Source: Chenopodium formosanum | Taxonomy: Eukaryota; Streptophyta; Magnoliopsida; Caryophyllales; Amaranthaceae | DNA length: 64,000 nt | Assembly: GCA_024500155.1 (NCBI GenBank) | Contig: CM044877.1 | Location: 33,231,001 to 33,295,000 of the forward strand | Direction of reading: 5' to 3' | In this document: piece after piece, positions 21,481 through 31,409 of the stretch | Position numbering within the stretch: the stretch's first letter is position 1 | Layout of the letters: the number at the start of each line of letters is the position of its first letter | Notes under the pieces: model-generated | The model's input: only the letters and a program-made list of their open reading frames with translations | Told to the model about the DNA's origin: nothing | The model's database searches: none | Made by a program: the position numbers and the translations under genes

Positions 21481-23639
21481 TCGTCCTTTTCCTTTTTCAC
21501 CTAGCGGATTGGTAAATCAACCCTTCCCACTGGGTAAACCATTCCACCCCCAAAGCCCACTAGGGGGTGTGTAACCGGATGCATGCTATTGACATTGTAT
21601 TTTAGTTTTTGTAGGCACCGGAGACTGATGATGTCCGATGAGCTGCCAGTGTCAATAAGGATTTGCCCAACCAGCTGCTTGGCGACCTTACATTCAATAA
21701 CGAATGAATCGTCATGCGGACGACGAACGCTGCCCTGGTCCTTCTCATTGATCATAACGTCTGGGAAAGAGGAGCTAGCAAACGCTTGCTCATCATCATC
21801 ATTGTCCATCTTTCGAAGATGACTCTTGGTGCCCCGGATGGTAGGGCCACTGCATGAGAACCCTCCTGCTATGGTGTAGACCAACTCCTTATCAGTGTCC
21901 GAACTACTAGCAGGATGGGGTGTCTTAGATGACTGCCCCAGGTTCTTCTTATTATTAATCCCTTTCGACTTAAGGATATAGAACTTTAACATCCCTTTGT
22001 CAGCCAGACGGTCCAACGCCCGTTGAAGGCTGAAGCAGTCGTTGGTGTTATGGCCAACTTCCTCATGGTATTGGGAGAATTTATTTTTGTTCCTTGATTG
22101 AATGGAACTTTTCATTGGACTCGACTTCTCTAGAGACAACCGATTCTTGATCTCCATGAGGATGGAGTTGCAGTCCTTATTAAACTCGTACTTAGGAACG
22201 TATAATTTAAATTCTTTCTTCTTCTTCTAAGAAGCCTGGTCAGAATCACTAACCGCCCAGACTTCTTTTCTTTTCTTGCTCTTTTCTTTCTTCTTGGCCG
22301 GCTGAGAAGACCGCTTGTCTTTCTGTTTGTTAGACTTCTTAGAGTCCGACTGGTTACCAGGCGAGCAGAGGTCGGTTGCTTGAATATAGCTTTCCGCCTC
22401 CCTCAGGGCCGCCTGTAAAGTGAAAGCCCCTTTTCTGACTAGGTCAAACTTAAAATTCAACCCGTCTCTCAGACCCTTGAAAAAGTATGTAAAAGCTACC
22501 TCGTCATACAGTCCTTGAATCTGAATTCTGATCAGATTGAACCACCTGACATATGAGCGCAACCCTTCTCTCTCTCCCTGCTTAACAGTGCTCAAATCAA
22601 GGCTCGTTTTCTTAGCAGGGATGTTCATCGAGAAGTTGGAAGCAGACAGGAAGGCAAGCTTCCTGAAACTATCAATGGACCCGGCTGGCAGGTTCCCAAA
22701 CCATTGTTGGGCAATGCCCTTTAATGTAGCAGGGAAGCATCGACACTAATTGGCATCATCCAACCCTTGTAAGTACATGAGGTTGGTGTAAGCCATGAGG
22801 TGATCTCTCGGGTGAATGCAGAAGGTTGTTCACCCAGGCGGAGCAGACAAAGATGCTAGTCCAGTGGCTGGACGTTGTTGTATGCCGCCTGACCTCTCAA
22901 GAGGACCGACTACATGAAATAGGGAGAATACTGACCGTAGACCTGAGAAGTTACATACGGTGCATTTCCAATCATCTGAGGACCAGAATGGACGGTATTA
23001 TCGCCTGTTTGGCTCTCATGCAAGGAAGGTACATTCCTTGCAAAAGTGTTGTTAAAGATGTCTGGAAAGTTCGACGTAGAAGCCGACTCAGACAACTGCT
23101 TATTTCTCTTGTGGGTGATGATCTCCCGGGCGTCAAGAGTTGATTTTTTGCTGCCCACTGGATGTTGAGTCCAGCGGGGATTGTTGGCATTCCTCTTGGG
23201 TAGAAGAATTTTGGACCAATCAATGGTCCCGGCTGCCTTCTCCTTTGGATGAGGAGTTGGCTGCCGATCTTTGACTGACTTCCCTTTCTCAAGAGGAGTT
23301 TGTTTTTCGACTGACCTCTACTTGAGCCACCCTGGCTCTTGGTGACCAGATCCTTAATTTCACCCTTAAAACTTGTCATGAATTACATGAGTTCGTCTCA
23401 AGTGAAGGGAGCTGATCCACTGGCCGTATGGTTTCCCCTTCCGGCTGCCCATGGGGTTGATTTGTACCCGCCTGGCTGGCACCCCGCTCCAGAGTGTCTC
23501 TGGGCCGGATGTGCTTAGTTATCAGGGAGCCATCATCGGCTATATAAGTTTCAACCTAAGGATCTTCATCCTCTTGGTCAGTGAAAACTTTCGGGTCGTC
23601 GACTAGACGCTTAGGAGGTGGTACAGACTCTTGAACCAT
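21481..23639 (-). pseudogene. Element F gag-protease
   Basis: Starts at ATG 23639 (MVQESVPPP), 34 bases after the LTR. The charged N-terminal region, Retrotrans_gag-like domain (about 22770-22390), Lys-rich linker and degenerate finger (about 22085-22045, first Cys changed) follow. The protease motif DTGSSSD lies near 21650-21630. Protease is fused directly to mid-RT sequence at about 21480-21490 (GRHM then WKKDQEK), a deletion of nearly 900 bp compared with element G. Stops and frameshifts throughout the N-terminal half. Confidence 0.85.
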
Positions 23640-23652
23640 CGTTGAGGTACTC

Positions 23653-23672
23653 TCCCCACATACGGCGTAAAA
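23653..23672 (-). other. Element F primer-binding site, decayed
   Basis: Minus strand reads TTTTACGCCGTATGTGGGGA, three changes from the intact site in G and C. Confidence 0.75.
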
Positions 23673-24164
23673 TGTTTTGGGTGTTTTTGTCCTTCGTGAG
23701 AGTTACATCACAAAGATTGGTCCGACCGAGTTGTACCTACAAAACAACGGAGACTCCGGGTGGTTGGAGCTCCTCCTCCAAAGATTAAGTTAGTAACTTG
23801 AAAGAGAATAGAGTACGGAAATTTAGATGGGGATCTGCTTGGATTCCAAGCTCAGGTGTTTCTCTGATGAGAGAGAATGTAGGTGTAATAAATGATTGAA
23901 CGTGTCCCAAAAATGAGGAAATATCTCCCTATTTATAGGGTCATAGGTAGGAGCGCCCCTATATAGGTCACTTGACCTAGATTTTAGTGGGCTGCGCCGT
24001 TTTACGGCGCTTCTAGGGATTTGGGCCCTTAAAGGCCGCCATTTCAGAATTTTTCTGAAGGAGCCACGTGTCGGATGGTTATGGGACCACTTGGGTCAGC
24101 CTGGTCATGACACGTGGCCTTCTCCTATAGGGACACTTATCTAGGGTATTTTTTACCCTAAACA
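23673..24164 (-). repeat. Element F 5' LTR (492 bp)
   Basis: Plus strand TGTTTTGGG...CCCTAAACA, near-identical to 13065-13556. The palindrome GCGCCGT-TTT-ACGGCGC is at 23994-24010. It is followed by target duplicate GAAAG. Confidence 0.92.
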
Positions 24165-25864
24165 GAAAGTGATTGTAGACGGGAGCTCGACGAAAAACGG
24201 ATGTGGTGCAGGAATTATATATGAGTCCCCTGAGGGAGACAGATTTAAATATGCACTGCGGTTTAACTTTCAAGCCTCAAATAATGAGGCGGAATATGAA
24301 GCCCTGCTGGCCGGAATTCGCATGTGTAAGGCAATAGGGGCAACAAAAATTGACGCATATGCTGATTCACAGTTGGTCGTAAGCCTGTATGAGGGAGCAT
24401 ATGAGGCAACTCATCCGGCTATGATCAAGTATCTTCAGGCAGTGAAAGAAGAGGTCGAGACACTTGAGGAATTTCGTCTAAGTCAAGTGCCCAGGTCAGA
24501 TAACAACAAGGTCGATGCGTTGTCTAAATTGGCATCTTCCGCATGTTGTGATACGCCTCGGTCAGTCTTTTGGGAAGTTCTTGAAAAAAGAAGTATATAT
24601 GAAGAGCCCATTGGAATCTTGGACCAAATCTCTACCTGGATGGATGGCATCCAGGAATATTTAATAGACGACACGCTTCCTTATTCACCACAGGAGGCAG
24701 CCGTCATGAAGAAGCAGCAGCAAACTTCGAGATGAGAAATGCAGAGCTCTGCTAGGCAGGTTTCCTTATACCACTATTAAAGTGTGTCACCCCAGAAAAG
24801 GGGAAAGAAGTTCTCAAAGAATTGCATGCTGGATATTACGCCTTTCATATAGGCGGCGGATCCCTAGCCGTCAAAGCCAGGCGGCATTACTTTTGGCCTA
24901 CTCTTGAAGTAGACGCTAAAGAGTTGGTGAAGAGGTGTGACAAATGCCAGAGGTTTGGCAAGCTTATTCACCGCCCGGCTACTAACCTGACGACAATCCA
25001 CAGCTCAGTCCCGTTTGCTAAGTGGGGCATGGATATTCTAGGTCCTTATACGCCAGCTCCAGGCAGAAAATGTTATGTTTTGGTGGCTGTGGATTATTTT
25101 ACCAAATGGGTAGAGGGTGAGCCGGTCAAGAACATCAGACAAAGGATGTCATCTCTTTCATTTGGAAGAACACCATCACCCGGTTTGGGGTACCTATGTC
25201 TATGGTGTTTGATAATTTCGCTCAGTTTAAAACGCCTCACCTTAAGACTTGGTTGGGAGATCAGGGTATCTCACATTCTTTTGCATCAGTCGGCCGACCC
25301 CAAGCAGACGGCCAAGTTGAAACCTTCAACAAGCTTATCTCAGACGGCTTAAAAAAGAAAATTGAAAGAGCCGGTGGCTTATGGGCAGAAGAGCTTATTC
25401 ATGTCCTATGGGACATCTGGATAACTACCAAAGGGGCAACCGATGAAACCCCATTCCTTATGGTATACGGTGCTGAAGCCGTCTTGCCCATTGATCATTA
25501 CAAGTCGACTCTCAGAGTCATGCCTTATGATGATGAGGCAAATTGGGAGACCATGCGGCTAGCATTAGACTCCCTCCCGGAACGCAGGAGTAATGGCCTG
25601 CGCCATGAGATATACTGTTTGAGAATAATGAGAGCCTATAACAAGAAAGTACGCAAGCGTCCTTTGAAGGTTGACGACTTTGTGTTACGAAAAATGGAGG
25701 CAACCAGTAGGGCTAATGATACTGGAAAGCTAACTCCTAATTGGGAAGGCCCCTACCGGATCTATGAAGAAGTCAGGGATGGCACTTACCGTCTGGAAAC
25801 ACCAAACGGCAAGCATCTACCTCGAACTTGGAATGTAGATAACTTAAAAAAGTACTACTTCTGA
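24165..25864 (+). pseudogene. Element D: second RNase H domain and integrase
   Basis: Resumes D pol after element F. The second RNase H (VDGSSTKNGCGAGI at about 24175, NNEAEYEALLAGI near 24280, YADSQLVVS near 24357) is followed by the integrase zinc finger (CDKCQRFGKLIHRP near 24938), catalytic core (WGMDILGPY near 25024; the position before the FDN block is intact near 25205) and C-terminal domain ending YYF-TGA at 25862-25864. One-base losses near 24715 and 25137 break the frame. The last part (25196-25864) is a clean 222-residue frame. Confidence 0.88.
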
Positions 25865-26960
25865 GAAATGTAAATTTTTTGTAAACAGTGAGTCCATCAA
25901 TGAGAAATCAGGTTTTGGTTGCAAAATTGTTTTGTTATCTTTATAATTACTTATTCGCCTGGGTTATGCTCAAATGGAACTTTTTCTTACCTATCTAAGT
26001 TTGACAGTTAGTGTAGATTCAATGATATAATTACTTGTCCGTCTGGGTAATACTTTGACGGACTATTTGTTTAACCAACTAAGTTTGATACTTAGTGTAG
26101 TTTAATGTTATAATTACTTGTCCGCCTGGGTAATACCCAGACGGACTTATTACTTAACCAACTAAATTCGCATTTAATGTAACTTCATATGTTATAAAAA
26201 CTAAGCACAAAAACGCTTAGTGGCTATAGAACCGGTCTAAAAAAAGACCAAAGGCAAATGGCCTGATGGTTGCTTATTTTATAAAACTGCCTGTCCCAAT
26301 ATGGACGATGGCGTCCTGCGACATCCCTCCGGGTGCAATCGTTGCAGAGAGCAAACTCTTTGTCAGTTCTACGTACCTATGCAGATGACAAAGATTGAAC
26401 GACCAAATTGGTCAACTCATAGCCATCTAACCAGAATAATCTACAAGAACGATTAAGTTCCCGAATACCGGATGTCTGAGGCATCAGTCGGTCACCGGCT
26501 GAAGTTTTCACTTAGATTATTTATTCCAAAGTTGCATTGTCTCTTCCAATTGGGGCAAAACGGTTTGTGTAATGGCTATACAAAAATCCCAAATGGAATA
26601 TTAACGCCTGGGTAAGAGGCTTGATGCACCCGTTCTAATGGCCGGCTGTGCACTTGGTTTGGGGCAATCACCATTGTGATTAGTTGGCCTAAAAAAAACT
26701 CCATACGTCTCCATGTATCAAGTGTCTTCAAGCCAATCAATCTATTTAGAATGAAACCAACCACACAGCCGTCCAGGGGCAAGGGTAGCCGAATTACAAG
26801 TTGCCGCATGCTTTTTTAAGATAGGCAAAATATTAAAGAATTGCAGTTTATACGCAAAAAATTCAAATCGAAAAAATTTAAACACAAATATATATAAACA
26901 ACCGGCTGAGTCGGATTACTTCATAAATATTTCAAATGGCACAAAGGCCAGAATAAATTG
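25865..26960 (+). repeat. Element D 3' non-coding region: minisatellite and hairpin
   Basis: Three tandem units of about 82-84 bp at about 25945-26175, each with a C(C/T)G(C/T)CTGGGTAATAC core and an AACTAAGTTTGA-like tail. Then a block shared with E and F (about 26285-26400, around TCCGGGTGCAATCG). The palindrome and long hairpin lie at 26666-26752. No gene is seen. Confidence 0.7.
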
Positions 26961-29956
26961 TTAACCGGAATCATATCCGATGAAGAAGCAAAATAAATTG
27001 TTTACCCAACTCCATAGTTGGTAAAAATACAATATTGCACGGTATACAAGCCGGCATAGAAAAGAAATGGCATACTGTTGCTGAATTTGGGGAGGCTGAT
27101 TCAAGGCTGAGGGGGGAGGCTGCTGCTCCGGCTGGTCCTGACCGGTTGGTAGGGCTTCAGATTGGTCGTCAGCCACTTGAGGCTGGTCACCTTCATTTTG
27201 CTCTTCCTCCGCCGCCTCCTTATTGTCTGAAACTTCATATCCCAGTTCTGCAGCCCAATCTTGGAAACGAGGCGGAGCTACCTCACCCAGCAATTGGGCG
27301 TCATACACCGCTGTGGCATAATCATACCTATGCTTGTAGACCTCAAAGTCTCCATCCGGGTAGAAGAGCCCCCATGCTATCTTCAGGCGGGCTGCATTGT
27401 TCCGCTCTTTCCCGCTCATTCTCTTCCATTAGCCGCTTCTACTCCTGGGCGATCTCATCCGACTTCTTATTCCGCAGATTGACGATCTCTACCCCCGGTC
27501 GGGAAACGTCTGCCCGGAGTTTTGTGTTCTCCTTGTCAGCATCTTCTAATGCCTTGAATTCAGATTGAGCATCCTTCATTTTTTGCTTAAGGTCATTAGC
27601 CCGGCTGGTGGCTTCATCATTTGCAGCTGTCAAGCTCCGAATCAGCTCCTCCTATTTCAACTCTACTGCTTTAATATCTAAATCACACATATAATTAGCA
27701 TATTAGCAGAGTTGAGGTTTTGATGGGCCCTCCGTTTGGCGTCATATACCTCTTCTTGCTTCCGCTTGATGGGGCCTTGGAGCCCGTCCACCCTCAGCAT
27801 TACTTGAGAAAAGGGCAGCTGGATTATGACATACTTAGTAAAAATGAAGAAAAATATCACAATTAAGGTGAGGATTCTTTACCTAAGCCAGCCGGCCCAT
27901 TATCCAGTCAAATTCCACTACCTGCAGATCTGGTATGGAATTTTTCTCCGACCGGGTGAGGGTTCTCACTATCCGTTTGGCTAATGCAACAAGATCCGGC
28001 TCGTCAGATGTAAGATCTGCACCAAAAGTAGAAGTACTCTGTGAGAAAAAAGCAGCATAGTTGGCATTCATCCGTTGCCGGCTGCTGTCTGAACCCCCAG
28101 AGGGGTCTACCTTAGTCTTACCTCTCATGAAGTCAAGTGACCAAGGTATTTCAATCTATCTCTTACCTTGGGTATCCGGATGGGGTGTGGGAATCCCCTC
28201 CCCAATTGTTGCCACACCGGCTGCAACATTAGGTTATTGGCCACCCTTCGATGCCGTAGAGCCATCCGACGCTTTCTTCTACGAACGCTCTGAGCTTTCG
28301 CTCAGAATCTTCATTGCAGAAGGCAATTTGCCACCGGTCGTGGGACGATCGCTTTTGGCATTAGAAGTTGACTAGGGGGTCCCTCCTGGCGGCCTTGGCA
28401 GCCGGGGCCTTTTCCAGATCCTTCCCTTGCCTTTTGAAAAGCTTGGAGAAGGAGTGTGCCACGCGTTTAACAGAGTCTTGCAAATTAAGAAGTTAAATAT
28501 ACCTAACCGGCAAACTGCCTTTGCAAAAAAAAAAATAAAAAATAAAAATAATACTAAGTTAGGCGGCCTTACCTAGCCTTTCTTGGACTCTTTGGCTTTA
28601 ACAACTACTTTCTTTGCAAGAGCAGCTTCATTGCGCAGCAGCGCTACTGACTTAGCTGGGGTTTTTGCTGGGTTCATGAAGAAAATAAAAGTTAGAAAAA
28701 ATCATGTCTGTAGTATAAAAATAAAATTACAAACATTCCGGATGCAAGTGGATCTACCCTAGGGAAACATGGCACTTAACCCACAGGCGAACAAGAAGCA
28801 TTCGTCCTTGAAGTAGTCCGGGTGGGGGATCCAGTTTTTTAGAACAATGATATGAGTCCCATCCCCCATGGGCTCAGTAGTGGTTTCAAAGAAACCCGGC
28901 TCCATTATTTGTTCCCGGGCCCTAGTAGAGAGCGCCGGGAGGGGGCATTTACTGCCAAGAAGAACCGGTTCCTGCTTGTATCGGCGTAGTGTCCAGTTGT
29001 GTCTCAGGGTTGGAGAAGAAATCAAATAAAACTTATCTTTCCACCCTGACCACTTGGATACCTTGTCCAAACTCATTATGTATTGGGGCAAGGTAGAAAG
29101 AGTGTACCACGCCCCATGACCGCTAGGTGCCTTGCTCAAGTAATGCATATGAGTGAAAGCGGAGAAGCTGGGAGCTAAGTTCTGGAGCTCGCAGGCGGCA
29201 ATGTAACTTGAAATGTTCACCCATGAGTTGGGGGTGAGCTGCCACACTCCCTGATCATACCCCTTTAGGATTTTCCTAATCCTAGTATAGAGGAAAAACC
29301 GGAGGCCGGCTTCTATAGCCGCCTCGTAGCAGACGAAATAGTTTCTGCATTCTCAATCTCATCATCCCACACCATTACTGTATCAGCAGGCGGGACGATA
29401 ATATCCCACCCCTTTCCTAAGGGGTGCTTCTCCTTGAAGCCTTGAAACCACTCTTCAACAGGGCTATGTCACCCGGAAGCATCCTAATTCTTTTCGGGTT
29501 GGGGTTGTCAGCAACTTTCGCCAGCTGCTGATAGTTAGCCGCGAAATTATCCTTATTAGAGCCAGAAGTTTCGGCCCTCGATATTTCATCGGCCTCATTA
29601 CTACCGGATCCATTAAAGGAGGCGACTTCTTCACCACCTAACTCCCGTACGTCAGAACTCCCGGAAGAAGAAGGAGCCTCTTCATCAGAGTTGTCGCTCC
29701 CCTCCAAATCCTCATGTTCCCCATCCGGAACAACCTCATCGGCTGGCACTTCCATAGTGCGCCGGCTCTTAGAATTTCTGGCCGTCTGTTTGACTCTGGC
29801 CATTGTGTCCTGCACAGACACAGAGAGGGAGGAATTCAGAGATGAACACTGCAATTCCGACAGTCCAGAAAAGGCACCCCCTGTTCTAGACTCAGCCGTT
29901 CCGGGAGACCGGCTGAGTGTCCTAGGCACTGCCGAGTGTGTGGATTGAGAACTCAT
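26961..29956 (-). pseudogene. Element D antisense gene (aORF), spliced, Transposase_28-like plus coiled coil
   Basis: Opposite to D pol. Two candidate starts are in one frame: ATG 29956 (MSSQSTHSA) and ATG 29803 (MARVKQTARNS), the latter eight bases after a conserved acceptor. An acidic Ser/Glu region follows, then the domain LPGDIALLKSGF...LTPNSWVNISSYIAACEL (about 29490-28760), which I judge closest to the plant 'putative gypsy-type transposon' family (Transposase_28). Introns are recognisable: donor at about 28756 (acceptor deleted with the start of the next exon), donor near 28570 (acceptor decayed to CAA), donor near 27885. The last exon (27800-26961) is a coiled coil with a Pro/Gln tail. 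Frameshifts near 29445 and in the 29250-29420 stretch disable it. Function unknown. Confidence 0.7.
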
Positions 29957-30243
29957 TTTATTTCTAAAACTATGTATACAGGTGGAAAAAGAATGTATAC
30001 AAGTTAAAAAATAAAAACTACAACTAAAAATGGTACAGGCGGTTACCTTGCTTTTAACTCTTAAAAAATCTGAAAACCACTACAGACGGTGACCGGGTGT
30101 TGCAAGGTTAGCACACGGAAATCCTGAAAACTCTGATGCAGACGGAAGTAGAGAATCTCTCTCTAAAACTCTCATTTTTCTCTCTCTAGAAAAGTCAAAT
30201 AAAAGTGAAGTGAAAGAAACGAGGGGGGGGGGGGTAAACTTCT

Positions 30244-30361
30244 TTTTATAGAAGGTGAAAACTGGGGCATCCCCGTTTGAATTTCAAATTTTACTATCAG
30301 TTGTTACTGTTCACATTTGATAGGTGGACACGTGTCACAGGCGTCACGTGACATGCACGTG
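30244..30361 (-). promoter_or_regulatory. Element D antisense-gene promoter: TATA box and CACGTG triplet
   Basis: On the minus strand TATAAAA at 30250-30244 precedes a GA/CT-rich leader. Upstream are three exact CACGTG boxes at 30329-30334, 30345-30350 and 30356-30361. The layout repeats in E and F. These boxes also lie next to the polypurine tract and LTR of the sense strand. Confidence 0.55.
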
Positions 30362-30379
30362 ACCCCTGTGAGGGGCAAA

Positions 30380-30505
30380 TGTTTAGGGTAATACCCTAGA
30401 CATGTGGACCGATGAGAGGAGGTCACGTGACGAGTTCATAATGGCCCAAGTGGCCCAATACCCTCTTGATACGTGGCCCCTTTAGATAAGCCCCTAAAAT
30501 GGCGG
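30380..30505 (+). repeat. Element D 3' LTR, truncated after about 126 bp
   Basis: Begins TGTTTAGGG after polypurine tract GTGAGGGGCAAA. It follows the E LTR (63188 on) until AAAATGGCGGC, where the sequence switches to inverted integrase sequence of element C. The rest of the LTR is gone. Confidence 0.85.
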
Positions 30506-30695
30506 CTAACAGATGCAAAATAGCTTGAGATCCCCTGATCTCCCAACCAAGTTTTTAGCTGAGGCGTCTCAAACTCAGGACCATTATCAAACACCATAGA
30601 CATTGGTACCCCATACCGGGTGATAATGTTCATCCAAATGAAGGAAATTACGTCTGAGGTCTTGATATTTTTAACCGCCTCAACCTCCACCCACT
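30506..30695 (-). pseudogene. Element C: integrase core fragment
   Basis: Reads VEVEAVKNIKTSDVISF... through MVFDNGPEFETP to YFASV, then stops at the D/C junction. It holds the second catalytic Asp (near 30590). It continues at 36805 after B1. The core lacks about 20 residues between WGMD and YFTKW. Confidence 0.85.
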
Positions 30696-31409
30696 TGATG
30701 TGAATTATTGATCCGAAAATCAACAAAACACAAGGGATATGTTTAAGTCTAATTCTATACAGGAAATCCACAAAGAATTAAACAAAAACTAAGATTAATC
30801 AATTAACAATCCACCTAATTAATCAATCCAAACGAATGTTTTAACTAAAACAAGCAAAACAGCAATTGATCACAATCAATAAAAACTCAAGTATGCAACT
30901 TAAGAAATAAATCTGAATATTAATCTCTATATAATTCGTGTGTTTTACAGCCCTATTTATAGACTTAGTTTACCTAGGAAGATTAGGACAAGTTCCTAAT
31001 TCAATCCTAATTAAACTAGAATTCTAACTTGCTTGAAGAGCAAGCACCTTGGCGCACAAGCATACACCAAACTCCTTGGAGAACAAGCACACGCCTAAAC
31101 TGATTTATTTTGCTAACTAACTGATTTTAAAAGCAACTAAATAACGATTAAAGACCCTAATGCTTGAACCAAGAAAAACCCGTTCAAGTGAAAGGTAAAA
31201 ACTTGTAAGCAAAATCTAAGTAAAGAAAATTCAAGAAAGTTCAAGAAAGTGAACTAGACTCCAAGAAAAACCACTAAGAAAACCGTAGCTTTGCTATGAT
31301 ATCCAAGAAGTGTCCATGCAATGCTTGTCTTGAATCAATGTTTAGGGATAAACTATCTTGATGCATGATAAGCAAATCTTCGAAGTTCTCCATGCTTAGA
31401 CTTGCATCA
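30696..31409 (-). repeat. B1 3' LTR (714 bp)
   Basis: Minus strand TGATGCAAGTC...TTCACATCA. It keeps the block CTCCTTGGAGAACAAGCACA (plus strand, near 31071). The pol frame ends inside it at 31274. Confidence 0.93.

Larger units (their letters stand above)
13065..24164 (-). mobile_element. Element F: Tat/Retand-like retrotransposon inserted in D
   Basis: Minus-strand element with two 492-bp LTRs (13065-13556 and 23673-24164). The target duplicate GAAAG is clear at the right (24165-24169) and decayed at the left (GAAAA, with the LTR's terminal T also changed). Order on the minus strand: 5' LTR, primer site, gag-protease, partial RT, RNase H domains, integrase, 3' non-coding repeats, antisense gene, polypurine tract, 3' LTR. 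It lacks the front of RT and carries a solo LTR in pol, so it is dead. Confidence 0.92.

Noticed and set aside
30215..30235. Run of G residues near 30222 as a regulatory G-quadruplex
   Set aside because: A single homopolymer run in a variable leader, with no such run at the same place in F and E.
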